Below, one piece after another: positions 1-5,963 of a stretch of DNA of 11,739 nucleotides. How positions within the stretch are numbered: the stretch's first letter is position 1; each line of letters begins with the position of its first letter. Under the pieces are notes generated by a model. The model searched no databases and had not been told where the DNA came from. It saw nothing but the letters and a program-made list of their open reading frames with translations. Made by a program: the position numbers and the translations under genes. This stretch comes from an uncultured Rhodospirillaceae bacterium. Its GTDB lineage: Bacteria > Pseudomonadota > Alphaproteobacteria > CAAGCB01 > CAG-977. Location: positions 1-11,739 of the forward strand of contig USCC01000066.1 in NCBI GenBank assembly GCA_900553035.1. Direction: 5' to 3'.

Positions 1-8
1 GGGGGGGG
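1..8. repeat. Homopolymer G8 (C8 on the coding strand) at the window edge
   Basis: The window opens with eight G. On the minus strand this is a C run at codons 239-240 of the SGNH-like gene. The true length is unknown because the run touches the edge. It could be a slippage-prone tract, or an assembly or read-end poly-G artefact. Confidence 0.6.
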
Positions 9-722
9 TAACTTATTGAAAAGATTATAAAAAATTATCCGAGACGACGGCAGGAAACTTTTGTAATCCGTCCGTGCCGGGGGAATGACGATGAAAAGGG
101 CGTGGCCTTTCTTTCGAGCCAGCGAACACAGTTTTTTAAAATAAAGCATCTGGTCGTTTTCCCGCCGGCTGTTTTGCAGATGAGCTTCGGCTCTGGCCCG
201 GACGTCGGTTCCGGGGGCAAAGAAAAAATCATACCTGCAGTTGCCGGCCGGATCGCCGGAGGGCGTGGCGCCTTTTAAGAATTTCCGAACCTGTTTTTCT
301 TTTCCGCGGCGTTCGTCCCGGGGCATGAATTCACGGTTTTTATAGGGAAGGCCGTAAATGGTTTTGTAGAAAACGCACCGTTCCTTTTCGCCTGTTTTTT
401 CCAGCTCGAAACCCGCCGAAAAAACCGAGAAGAAAAGGATGATTTTTTCAAGGCGGCGGGCTGTTCCGGCATGTTTTTCATAAAGCCGGAAGGAATAATA
501 CAGATCCTGTGAGACTTCGCAGAAATTAAATTCCCCGGCGCCGGCATGAAAACCGTACAGGCCGTGCGAAGAACCAAAGGCGAGCGTCCGGACGTTTCCG
601 GCGACCTTGGTGAAAGAGGCGCGTTTGGCGGCATACGGTTCCGGGGAAAAGCCGAGCGTAAAGGAAGCTCCGGCGCTTTTTTCACGGAAACGCCTGAGAA
701 GGGAAAGGAATTTCCGAATCAT
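1..722 (-). CDS. SGNH/GDSL-hydrolase-like protein of a polysaccharide locus (partial, C-terminus outside window)
   Basis: One reading frame is open from the ATG at 722 to the window edge, about 240 codons without a stop; the 3' end is missing. The start overlaps the stop of the preceding glycosyltransferase gene as ATGA (719-722), implying translational coupling. Near residues 49-54 there is FGSSHG, followed by a YGF segment and a 'SQDLYYSFRLYEK' stretch. This resembles block I of SGNH-type hydrolase-like proteins found in capsule and O-antigen loci. A hydrophobic strand ending in IPPAR (about residues 217-222) fits a later core strand of that fold. The catalytic Asp/His block would lie beyond the window, so hydrolase or O-acyl esterase activity cannot be judged. 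It probably acts in modification or export of the glycan made by the operon. The frame ends in a run of eight C (minus strand) exactly at the window edge. Confidence 0.7.
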   Translation of the reverse strand, partial: MIRKFLSLLRRFREKSAGASFTLGFSPEPYAAKRASFTKVAGNVRTLAFGSSHGLYGFHAGAGEFNFCEVSQDLYYSFRLYEKHAGTARRLEKIILFFSVFSAGFELEKTGEKERCVFYKTIYGLPYKNREFMPRDERRGKEKQVRKFLKGATPSGDPAGNCRYDFFFAPGTDVRARAEAHLQNSRRENDQMLYFKKLCSLARKKGHALFIVIPPARTDYKSFLPSSRIIFYNLFNKLPP

Positions 723-2044
723 GTTCTGGCCTTTGTCAAGGAAAAGTCTTTCCGCAGGCGGTGGCGCAGTTCTTTCTTCGGAATGAGACAGACGGCTCCG
801 CGGAACAGGAGACGCAGCAGACGGTATGAAGTCGTTTCCTGATTGGATTGCAGATACAGGTACAGCGGCTGAAGAGCAGAGAAGGTTTGCACGGGAGGAA
901 TGATTTCAACGCCTCCTTTTCGCGATGCGTTGATCAGCGGGATGTTCAAGAAGTCCCCGAGCTGTTTTATCCGCGCCGGCCAGCGGGCGTTCGCCTCAAC
1001 GTATTTCTGAGACGCCTTGACAATTTCCCGCCGCCGGGATTCATCGCGCAACAGGGTCGCGCATAAATCCCGTGCTTCCATCGGCGTATGATACATCGGC
1101 AGATCAACCCATCCGGCCGTTTCCTCTTTCAGTTGGGACGAATACTGGGTCACAAGGCATCCGTTCGACGCCATGATATCCATGATGCGCCAGGGGTAAG
1201 CTTTTCCCTGCGCCTGCGGATGTGAAACGCTGAGGCATATTTTTGAAGAATTGTAGATGTCCTGATTGTGCCGCAAAGAGAAAACACGCTTTTTTTCAAA
1301 ACAGCCGTAGAGCTGAGGCAGATGATCCTTCAGCGAATCCCATCCGATACCGTAGAGATGCAGGTCAAATTCAGTCAGGGCGGTCAGGACAATGTTTCTC
1401 AGATCAAAAAAGTTCCATACGTCTTCGTTTAACAGCGTTTTATCGTCGAAAAACGTTTTGTAATCATATGCATGGCTTTCAAGAAAACAGCGGTAGGCTT
1501 TTGACAGAGCCGCGGGCGTGTTTCTTTTAAAAAGATTCTGATCCAGGCCGAATTTCGTGCCGATGAACGATATCTCCTTATCCTGCGGCAGGTTTTCGCT
1601 TTTGAGCGATGTGGCGAGCTTCAGGTGAAGAATCTGCCCGGCGTCAAAACCGGCCTTCCGAAAATCGTCGGTGTCCCGGTTCGTTGAGACGACCCGGTAG
1701 CGCGGCAGGTGTTCTGCAATTAAATCCCTGTGCGGAAAATACGGCAACGTATCCGCGGTCCAGATCACAATGGGACAGGAAACGGCGTTGAACAAGGACG
1801 GAAAGACCTGATTGTTAAAGGCGATGACAATGTCCGGGTCAAACGTTTCAACAGCGGTTTTCAGTTCGTTTTCATGAAAGACTTTGTCAGATATCCAGTT
1901 TTCTCTGAAATTCCCCATGTTGAGGACGAGGACGTCATTTCCCGCCGTAGCGAATTCCGTGCTCAGCTGTTCATAAAACAGGCCGAGATTCCGGTAATCA
2001 TTTTCAATGATGTTCTGATAAAAGCACAGGAGTATTCGGGCCAT
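719..2044 (-). CDS. CgeB-like glycosyltransferase (GT-B fold)
   Basis: A cytoplasmic glycosyltransferase of about 441 residues, predicted to transfer a sugar from an activated donor during surface-glycan assembly; donor and acceptor are not identifiable. The N-terminal Rossmann-like part begins MARILLCFYQN and includes the 'DPDIVIAFNNQ' strand. The C-terminal half has the group-1/CgeB pattern: 'KICLSVSHPQAQGKAYPWR', then 'IMDIMASNGCLVTQ', a 'DLPMYHTPMEARDLCATLL' stretch, and a basic tail with an 'ARWPARIKQL' helix. The frame can be extended upstream to a TTG at 2074 that overlaps the previous gene by 23 bases. I prefer the ATG at 2044 because the family-like sequence starts there and it leaves a 7-base gap to the upstream stop at 2052. 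The acidic residue usual in the R-x-x-E motif is Asp here (RIMD). The stop overlaps the next gene's start (ATGA). Confidence 0.8.
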   Translation of the reverse strand: MARILLCFYQNIIENDYRNLGLFYEQLSTEFATAGNDVLVLNMGNFRENWISDKVFHENELKTAVETFDPDIVIAFNNQVFPSLFNAVSCPIVIWTADTLPYFPHRDLIAEHLPRYRVVSTNRDTDDFRKAGFDAGQILHLKLATSLKSENLPQDKEISFIGTKFGLDQNLFKRNTPAALSKAYRCFLESHAYDYKTFFDDKTLLNEDVWNFFDLRNIVLTALTEFDLHLYGIGWDSLKDHLPQLYGCFEKKRVFSLRHNQDIYNSSKICLSVSHPQAQGKAYPWRIMDIMASNGCLVTQYSSQLKEETAGWVDLPMYHTPMEARDLCATLLRDESRRREIVKASQKYVEANARWPARIKQLGDFLNIPLINASRKGGVEIIPPVQTFSALQPLYLYLQSNQETTSYRLLRLLFRGAVCLIPKKELRHRLRKDFSLTKART

Positions 2045-2051
2045 CGGCGTC

Positions 2052-2984
2052 TCAGAGGCTACGGGTGAAAACAAATTTCGGCGAACTGACGCACCCGACG
2101 GACTGTTTGAAATCGCACAGGCCGAAATTGGGGACGCTGTCGTCCGTTGAATGTCCGATGTCGATCATTTTGAACGGCGAGGGTTTGTAGTGTCGGAAAA
2201 CCTCATAAGCCATAAGATTCATCGGGCGCAGGCTTTCACTTTCGGGCGTATTTCCCCAATACACGACGCGCAGGATACTGTCCGTGACATGATAAATCAG
2301 GGCCGAAGCCGCCGGGACGCCTTCCGCATCACGCAACAGGAACAGATCCGCGGGCAGAACCGCCGCTGTCCGGCGAACGTCGTCAAGGCTCATATGCAGA
2401 GGAAACCCCCGGTATTCGCGGTTGCGCCGGATGACGTCGTAAACCGTGGCCAGATCGTCCGTTTTTTCAAAATGAAGATCGTTTTTCCGGGCGGCGCGGA
2501 GCTTCTGGCGCGCTTTGGGATCAATATTCATTTCATAATCGTCGGCGCGAAAGTTGTCCAGGAGGTATTCAAAATTGACTTCAATTTCCTTTAAAACAAA
2601 GCCGTTTCCCCACAGAGCGTTGTAGGTGTCCGTCAAATGCGTCGGGGCATAGCCGTGCGGGGGCAGGGAAAAGATGATTTCGCGGCATTGTTTTTGACGC
2701 GCCCATTCGACCAGAGCCCGAACCGCTTCGTGGTAGCAGATAATCTTGCTGTTTTTCGTAATACAGCTGAAACAGGAAAAGGAGGCGGAAAACGGCAGGC
2801 GCACAACGCCGTCCCGAAGGCCGGCCGCCAGCGCAAAACGGTTTTTGCCGTCGTTGAAAATCAGATATTTTAATTCATCGACCTTGTTTCTGTTCAATTC
2901 ACAGAATTCCGCCCGGTCAAACACCGAAAAAGGAGCGGTGAGCAGACGGGTATAGTTTTCCTTTGTTTCTTCAATCACTTCCAT
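2052..2984 (-). CDS. GNAT/FemAB-like acyltransferase of a polysaccharide locus
   Basis: A predicted cytosolic acyl-CoA-dependent N-acyltransferase of 310 residues with the two-lobed GNAT/FemAB-like layout. The C-terminal lobe contains 'RRNREYRGFPLHMSLDDV', a pattern common in this group before the acceptor-binding core, then 'LFLLRDAEGVPAASALIYHV' strands and a 'MNLMAYEVFRHY' helix followed by 'IDIGHST'. In the context of an FdtA-type isomerase, one plausible job is acylating an amino-sugar nucleotide, but no aminotransferase is visible here. The open frame extends to a TTG at 3029. The ATG at 2984 is chosen because AAGGAG (2999-2994) sits 9 bases upstream, the clearest ribosome binding site in the operon. 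That leaves about 49 non-coding bases after the preceding stop. Acceptor and acyl donor are unknown. Confidence 0.78.
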   Translation of the reverse strand: MEVIEETKENYTRLLTAPFSVFDRAEFCELNRNKVDELKYLIFNDGKNRFALAAGLRDGVVRLPFSASFSCFSCITKNSKIICYHEAVRALVEWARQKQCREIIFSLPPHGYAPTHLTDTYNALWGNGFVLKEIEVNFEYLLDNFRADDYEMNIDPKARQKLRAARKNDLHFEKTDDLATVYDVIRRNREYRGFPLHMSLDDVRRTAAVLPADLFLLRDAEGVPAASALIYHVTDSILRVVYWGNTPESESLRPMNLMAYEVFRHYKPSPFKMIDIGHSTDDSVPNFGLCDFKQSVGCVSSPKFVFTRSL

Positions 2985-2993
2985 TTGAACAGG

Positions 2994-2999
2994 CTCCTT
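2994..2999 (-). promoter_or_regulatory. Ribosome binding site AAGGAG deciding the acyltransferase start
   Basis: AAGGAG on the minus strand lies 9 bases before the ATG at 2984. It fixes the start there rather than at the in-frame TTG at 3029. Confidence 0.75.
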
Positions 3000-3033
3000 A
3001 ATCCCTTCGGGCGCGTGAAAAAAACTCAAGAGT

Positions 3034-3981
3034 TCAACGGGTTTCGGTTCGGATCAGCTCGGCACATCCAAAGCCTTCTTTGCCGTAGCCGTTGCCGACA
3101 TAAAAAAGGAAGATTTTCCGCCCCGTATCAATGACGGCCGGAAAATAAACCATTTCGCTGTCGAATTCTCCCGGAGCGCCGTGCCGGACGGAAGACAGCC
3201 ATTCGTCGCACCTTTCCCAGGTTCCGTTGCTGAATCGGGCGCATCCCATGGAATACTTGAAATCCAAAGTCCGGCGCGTGTAAAAGACAAACGTTTCGCC
3301 TCTTAAGCTGACAATCTGAGGCCGTCCCAGTCCGTGTTCCCGGGAAAGATCAACCCTGACGGCACTTTCGCCCTTTGCGCCGAAATGAAGCCCGTCCGCA
3401 GATTCAATGTAATTGACTTCGTAAACGGGCCGTTCCTTGCCTGCAATCGTGTACCATCCCGATCCGACCGAGTAGCAGCACTTGAACCGGCCGTCCTCGT
3501 AAATTGCGGACACGCCGGCGCGGGTGTACAGCCCTTCGTCCGCGCGATCCATGACGGGGGCTTCGCTGACTTTGCGGAAGGTATCGCCGCCGTCCGTGCT
3601 GACGGCCAGTCCGGAAAAATTGGAAAAGGCGATTTTGTGAAGCTGCTGGAAGCCTGTGTAATACAGAAAAACCCGGCCGTCGGGATGTTTGAACGCGTGC
3701 CCGGGGAAAACGCCGTTATCATCGAAACATCCATCCCGGCCGATATCGACGACGCATTCTCGGGAGATATTCCGGACTTTCAGCGGGTCGTCCGCGTCAA
3801 CGTCAATATATCCGATGCGGGAAATGCCGTTTTCATCCCATGCGCCGACGTACACCCGGATGGTATCGTTGCCGTACATGACCGGCGCCGGTGCCATGGC
3901 GTTTGACGACCACCACGGCGCTTCATGCTCCGGTTTGAAAACTTTTCCCTTCTTCTGCCATGTATAATCGTGAATCATCAT
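3034..3981 (-). CDS. GH43/GH32-like five-bladed beta-propeller protein, function unassigned
   Basis: A soluble protein of 315 residues with no signal peptide. It has repeated beta-blade patterns typical of the GH43/GH32 superfamily: 'NDTIRVYVGAWDENG', 'PDGRVFLYYTGFQ', 'LAVSTDGGDTFRKV', 'ESADGLHFGAKG', 'FVFYTRR' and 'KIFLFYVGNGYG'. These are the fluorescent signature of propeller blades (strand, D/S-x-D-G turn, strand). Without a signal peptide it probably acts in the cytosol on a nucleotide-linked or lipid-linked sugar rather than as a secreted glycanase, or it may have a non-hydrolytic transferase role; this is inference. The first ATG (3981) overlaps the preceding stop (3978-3980), and a second ATG follows at once at 3978. 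The purine-rich AGAGGA just upstream is too close to the first ATG and better spaced for the second, so the protein may start one residue later. Confidence 0.75.
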   Translation of the reverse strand: MMIHDYTWQKKGKVFKPEHEAPWWSSNAMAPAPVMYGNDTIRVYVGAWDENGISRIGYIDVDADDPLKVRNISRECVVDIGRDGCFDDNGVFPGHAFKHPDGRVFLYYTGFQQLHKIAFSNFSGLAVSTDGGDTFRKVSEAPVMDRADEGLYTRAGVSAIYEDGRFKCCYSVGSGWYTIAGKERPVYEVNYIESADGLHFGAKGESAVRVDLSREHGLGRPQIVSLRGETFVFYTRRTLDFKYSMGCARFSNGTWERCDEWLSSVRHGAPGEFDSEMVYFPAVIDTGRKIFLFYVGNGYGKEGFGCAELIRTETR

Positions 3982-5276
3982 ATCCTCTCATCGCTCAGAC
4001 ATTCGATCATGGAAGCGTCGAACGTCGGTATGCCCAGTTTGTCGGCGGCTTCCTTCCTTTGTGAAAAGCTGTCGTCGATGTAGATTGATTTTTCCGGGAT
4101 GATGTACGCGGCCTTGACGGCGCTTTCCTCAAGCCAGATTTTTTCGTCGAACAATTCGGAAATCCTGTATCGGCGCAGATACGCCTCTCTGTCTTTTTCC
4201 GTGTTTTTCGACAGCAGGATGATTTTGACGCCGTTGTTGCGGCATTGATAAAGGAAACGGATCAGGTCTGTATTGATCCGGCCGCGGAAAATCAGCGTAT
4301 CGTCCAGATCGACATAAACTCTGTCATAATCAAAGTGCAGGATGTAGCGGTTCCGCAGGCACCGGTCAAGCGACAGATCCGCCGTGTTGACCGACAGGGA
4401 AACCGGAAGGCCGAAAAACTGATAAATCGACAGCAGAGGAAAATTCACGCCTTTGCAACGGTCATAGCACATTGTCCCGGCAATCCGGACGTCGATTTCC
4501 AGAAGCTTCAGAACGCCCGAAACGTCTTCCTTCATCTGGAAAAACCAGGCGCCCTGAATTTTGATGCGGGACAGAATTTTCCGTGCGTAGTCGGCAAACA
4601 GGGCATCCAGCTCATCGCCGACTTTTTCGGCATGCATGGAGGTCGCCATCCGGATACGCGACCTTTCGCGGCCGGAACTGAACAGCAGGCGTCCGTCCCG
4701 ATCCGAAAAACAGTCGACCGTATATTCCCGTCCCGGCAGAAATTCCTGAACGACGCAGGATGAAAAATCGATTTTCCGGGCGTCTTCCTCTTTTTCCAGC
4801 AGAACAGTCCCCTGAGCCCCGTATCCGTTGTCAGGCTTGGCGAAAACGGGGAAAGCCCGTATTTCTCCGGCCGAAGCGTATGTCTGCGGAACCGGAAGGC
4901 TATCTTTCAGGCATTCAATGGTTTTTTTCTTGGAGCGTGTCCGCTCAAGAATCTCCGGTTCCGGCAAAAGCGCCGGCGCCCCGAGTTCGCGGCGTTTTGC
5001 GTTCAGAGCGTCAATGATGAAGGAATTCGCCGGATAAACCAGGTCAATGGCGTTGCGTTCAATGACGCGGTTCAGATCGTCAATCCAGCCGTCTTCGCGT
5101 ACATCGCGGACGACGGCGTTTTCCCGGTACAGATAGAAAGCCTGGTTGGGGACGGGGCTTGACGCTGAAAAGAGGGAGATTTCCTTACAGTATTTCAGGC
5201 TGTTGTAAATTTCGATGCCGTTTTCCATGCCGCCCGGAAAAACGAGGACGTTCCAGTGTTTTTTCTGCATGTTCAT
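3978..5276 (-). CDS. ATP-grasp ligase fused to a HAD-family phosphatase-like domain
   Basis: A 432-residue two-domain protein. Residues 1 to about 300 form an ATP-grasp ligase: an N-terminal Rossmann-type pre-ATP domain (MNMQKKHWNVLVFPGG), the nucleotide-binding segment 'FAKPDNGYGAQG' (Lys147 and the Gly-rich loop), the hinge 'VVQEFLPGREYTVDCF', and the metal-binding 'LLEIDVRIAG' (Glu260, Asp262, Arg264). Residues from about 318 onward form a HAD domain: motif I 'YVDLDDTLI' (Asp323, Asp325), motif II 'ILLSKN' (Ser356) and motif IV 'IYIDDSF' (Asp401, Asp402). The ligase half should join a carboxylate to an amine with ATP; the HAD half could dephosphorylate the product or substrate. The pairing suggests attachment of an unusual substituent such as an amino acid or organic acid to a sugar; substrates are unknown. 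The start overlaps the fdtA-like stop (5273-5276, ATGA), and its stop overlaps the propeller gene. Confidence 0.82.
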   Translation of the reverse strand: MNMQKKHWNVLVFPGGMENGIEIYNSLKYCKEISLFSASSPVPNQAFYLYRENAVVRDVREDGWIDDLNRVIERNAIDLVYPANSFIIDALNAKRRELGAPALLPEPEILERTRSKKKTIECLKDSLPVPQTYASAGEIRAFPVFAKPDNGYGAQGTVLLEKEEDARKIDFSSCVVQEFLPGREYTVDCFSDRDGRLLFSSGRERSRIRMATSMHAEKVGDELDALFADYARKILSRIKIQGAWFFQMKEDVSGVLKLLEIDVRIAGTMCYDRCKGVNFPLLSIYQFFGLPVSLSVNTADLSLDRCLRNRYILHFDYDRVYVDLDDTLIFRGRINTDLIRFLYQCRNNGVKIILLSKNTEKDREAYLRRYRISELFDEKIWLEESAVKAAYIIPEKSIYIDDSFSQRKEAADKLGIPTFDASMIECLSDERI

Positions 5277-5671
5277 TTCTTTTTCAAAAAGATCCCGTAA
5301 TCGCGGATATAATCGGCTTCATTGTAATATTCGCTGGCCAGAACCATCAGGACGGTTCCCGGGGCAAATCCCGTCATTGTGCGCCAGACCCTGCCTTCAA
5401 TCAAAAGCCCGGAGGCCGGGTCGTCCAGCGTGAAGGTTTCCTTGCGATCCCCGTATTCGCACGTCACATCGACGCGTCCCGACAAAGCGACCAGCATCTG
5501 TTTCAGGTTCCTGTGGGCGTGACACCCGCGCGTGACGTCGGGGCCGGTGTCGAAAATATAGTAGACACGTTTGACGTCAAAAGGCAGATTGCACCCTTTT
5601 TCCAGGGCGACCAGGCTTCCGCGTTCATCGCCGCACACGTTGAAATCAATGCGTTTGACACATTCCGTCAT
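5273..5671 (-). CDS. fdtA: dTDP-4-oxo-6-deoxyhexose 3,4-ketoisomerase (FdtA/QdtA/WxcM-C family)
   Basis: First gene of the operon, 132 residues, the usual length for single-domain FdtA/QdtA cupins. The family converts dTDP-4-keto-6-deoxyglucose into the 3-keto isomer, the entry to dTDP-3-amino-3,6-dideoxyhexoses (Fuc3N or Qui3N type). Visible signatures are 'DERGSL' (15-20), 'RVYYIFD', the active-site 'RGCHAHRNLKQMLVALSG' (His51 and His53 match the catalytic/ligand histidines), and the hallmark C-terminal 'EYYNEADYIRDYGIFL'. Which epimer is produced cannot be read from the sequence, so the symbol means the family, not the product. The usual partner aminotransferase is absent from the window and may lie further downstream. 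GAGG (5682-5679) is 7 bases before the ATG. The next gene overlaps by 4 bases. A possible invertible control region lies upstream. Confidence 0.88.
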   Translation of the reverse strand: MTECVKRIDFNVCGDERGSLVALEKGCNLPFDVKRVYYIFDTGPDVTRGCHAHRNLKQMLVALSGRVDVTCEYGDRKETFTLDDPASGLLIEGRVWRTMTGFAPGTVLMVLASEYYNEADYIRDYGIFLKKK

Positions 5672-5768
5672 TACGGCGCCTCATGCGGACATCGGCGGAA
5701 TGTGCGGACGGATTGATGTTGGTTCAAGTTTTTTCCTGTCACGGTCCGGCTTCCCGAATTGAAATTCC

Positions 5769-5797
5769 TTTATAAAAAACGAGCGTTTTTTTGAGAA
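5769..5797 (-). promoter_or_regulatory. Candidate promoter of the polysaccharide operon, straddling the left inversion site
   Basis: On the minus strand TTCTCA (5797-5792) and TATAAA (5774-5769) are separated by 17 bases. The -10-like TATAAA lies just outside the left crossover site, whereas the -35-like hexamer lies inside the invertible segment. In the other orientation the hexamer would become TGTACA at 18-base spacing. Both -35 matches are only 4 of 6, so strength and ON state cannot be called. The 5' leader to the fdtA-like ATG at 5671 would be about 90 bases. Confidence 0.4.
5774..5792. repeat. Left inverted site of a probable invertible segment (serine-recombinase crossover site)
   Basis: AAAAAACG-AG-CGTTTTTTT is a near-perfect dyad around a 2-base core (AG, 5782-5783). 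The reverse complement of the 14-base core is found exactly at 5955-5968. A dyad with an asymmetric central dinucleotide is the organisation of serine invertase sites, where the 2-base overlap sets the orientation. Confidence 0.65.
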
Positions 5798-5963
5798 ACC
5801 GGAGAAGGGGCGGAGAAAAAAGCCTAATGCTTTGAAAACAAAAGAAAAAACCTCTCAGACGATTCCGGAGGGCATTTAAAGGTGATTTTCAACCGAACAG
5901 CTATTTAGCGCTTGACTTTTTCAGGCATTTCTGTAGAAAAGAAAAAATGTACATAAAAAACGC
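5783..5963. other. Probable 181-bp invertible DNA segment upstream of the polysaccharide operon
   Basis: The segment lies between the central dinucleotides of the two inverted sites. It holds a purine-rich stretch (5793-5850), a promoter-like TTGACT with 16 bases to TAGAAA reading rightwards (5912-5939), and the last 43 bases of the degenerate recombinase gene (5921-5963). Two serine recombinase genes sit immediately to the right and the first operon gene starts 112 bases to the left. No other gene is seen in the 249 bases from 5672 to 5920. In the Bacteroides Mpi system, a serine invertase flips promoter segments in front of capsule operons; the layout here is analogous. Inversion itself has not been observed and is inferred from the sites, the promoter signals and the neighbouring invertase. 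Confidence 0.6.
5912..5939 (+). promoter_or_regulatory. Candidate promoter inside the invertible segment, currently reading away from the operon
   Basis: TTGACT (5912-5917; 5 of 6 matches to the sigma-70 -35) and TAGAAA (5934-5939; 4 of 6 to the -10) are 16 bases apart on the plus strand. In the orientation shown it would transcribe antisense into the degenerate recombinase gene. After inversion it would point at the polysaccharide operon, with a start near position 5800. Confidence 0.35.

Noticed and set aside
35..685. Two unrelated-looking minus-strand frames suggesting a broken or frameshifted gene
   Set aside because: Translating from the ATG at 722 gives a single uninterrupted frame to the window start with sensible sequence; the others are shadow frames.
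2045..2074. TTG start at 2074 for the glycosyltransferase
   Set aside because: It would overlap the upstream gene by 23 bases, and the extra ten residues do not look family-like; the ATG at 2044 is preferred.
2985..3029. TTG start at 3029 for the acyltransferase
   Set aside because: AAGGAG at the right distance from the ATG at 2984 makes that the better start.
3334..3906. Long plus-strand open frame opposite the propeller gene
   Set aside because: It is antisense to a gene with clear propeller-blade patterns in an operon with coupled starts and stops; long shadow frames are expected at this GC content.
5774..5792. AAAAAACGAGCGTTTTTTT read as an intrinsic terminator
   Set aside because: The stem would be almost entirely A-T with a minimal loop, and an inverted copy of the same site lies 181 bases away around a matching asymmetric core, which a terminator does not explain.
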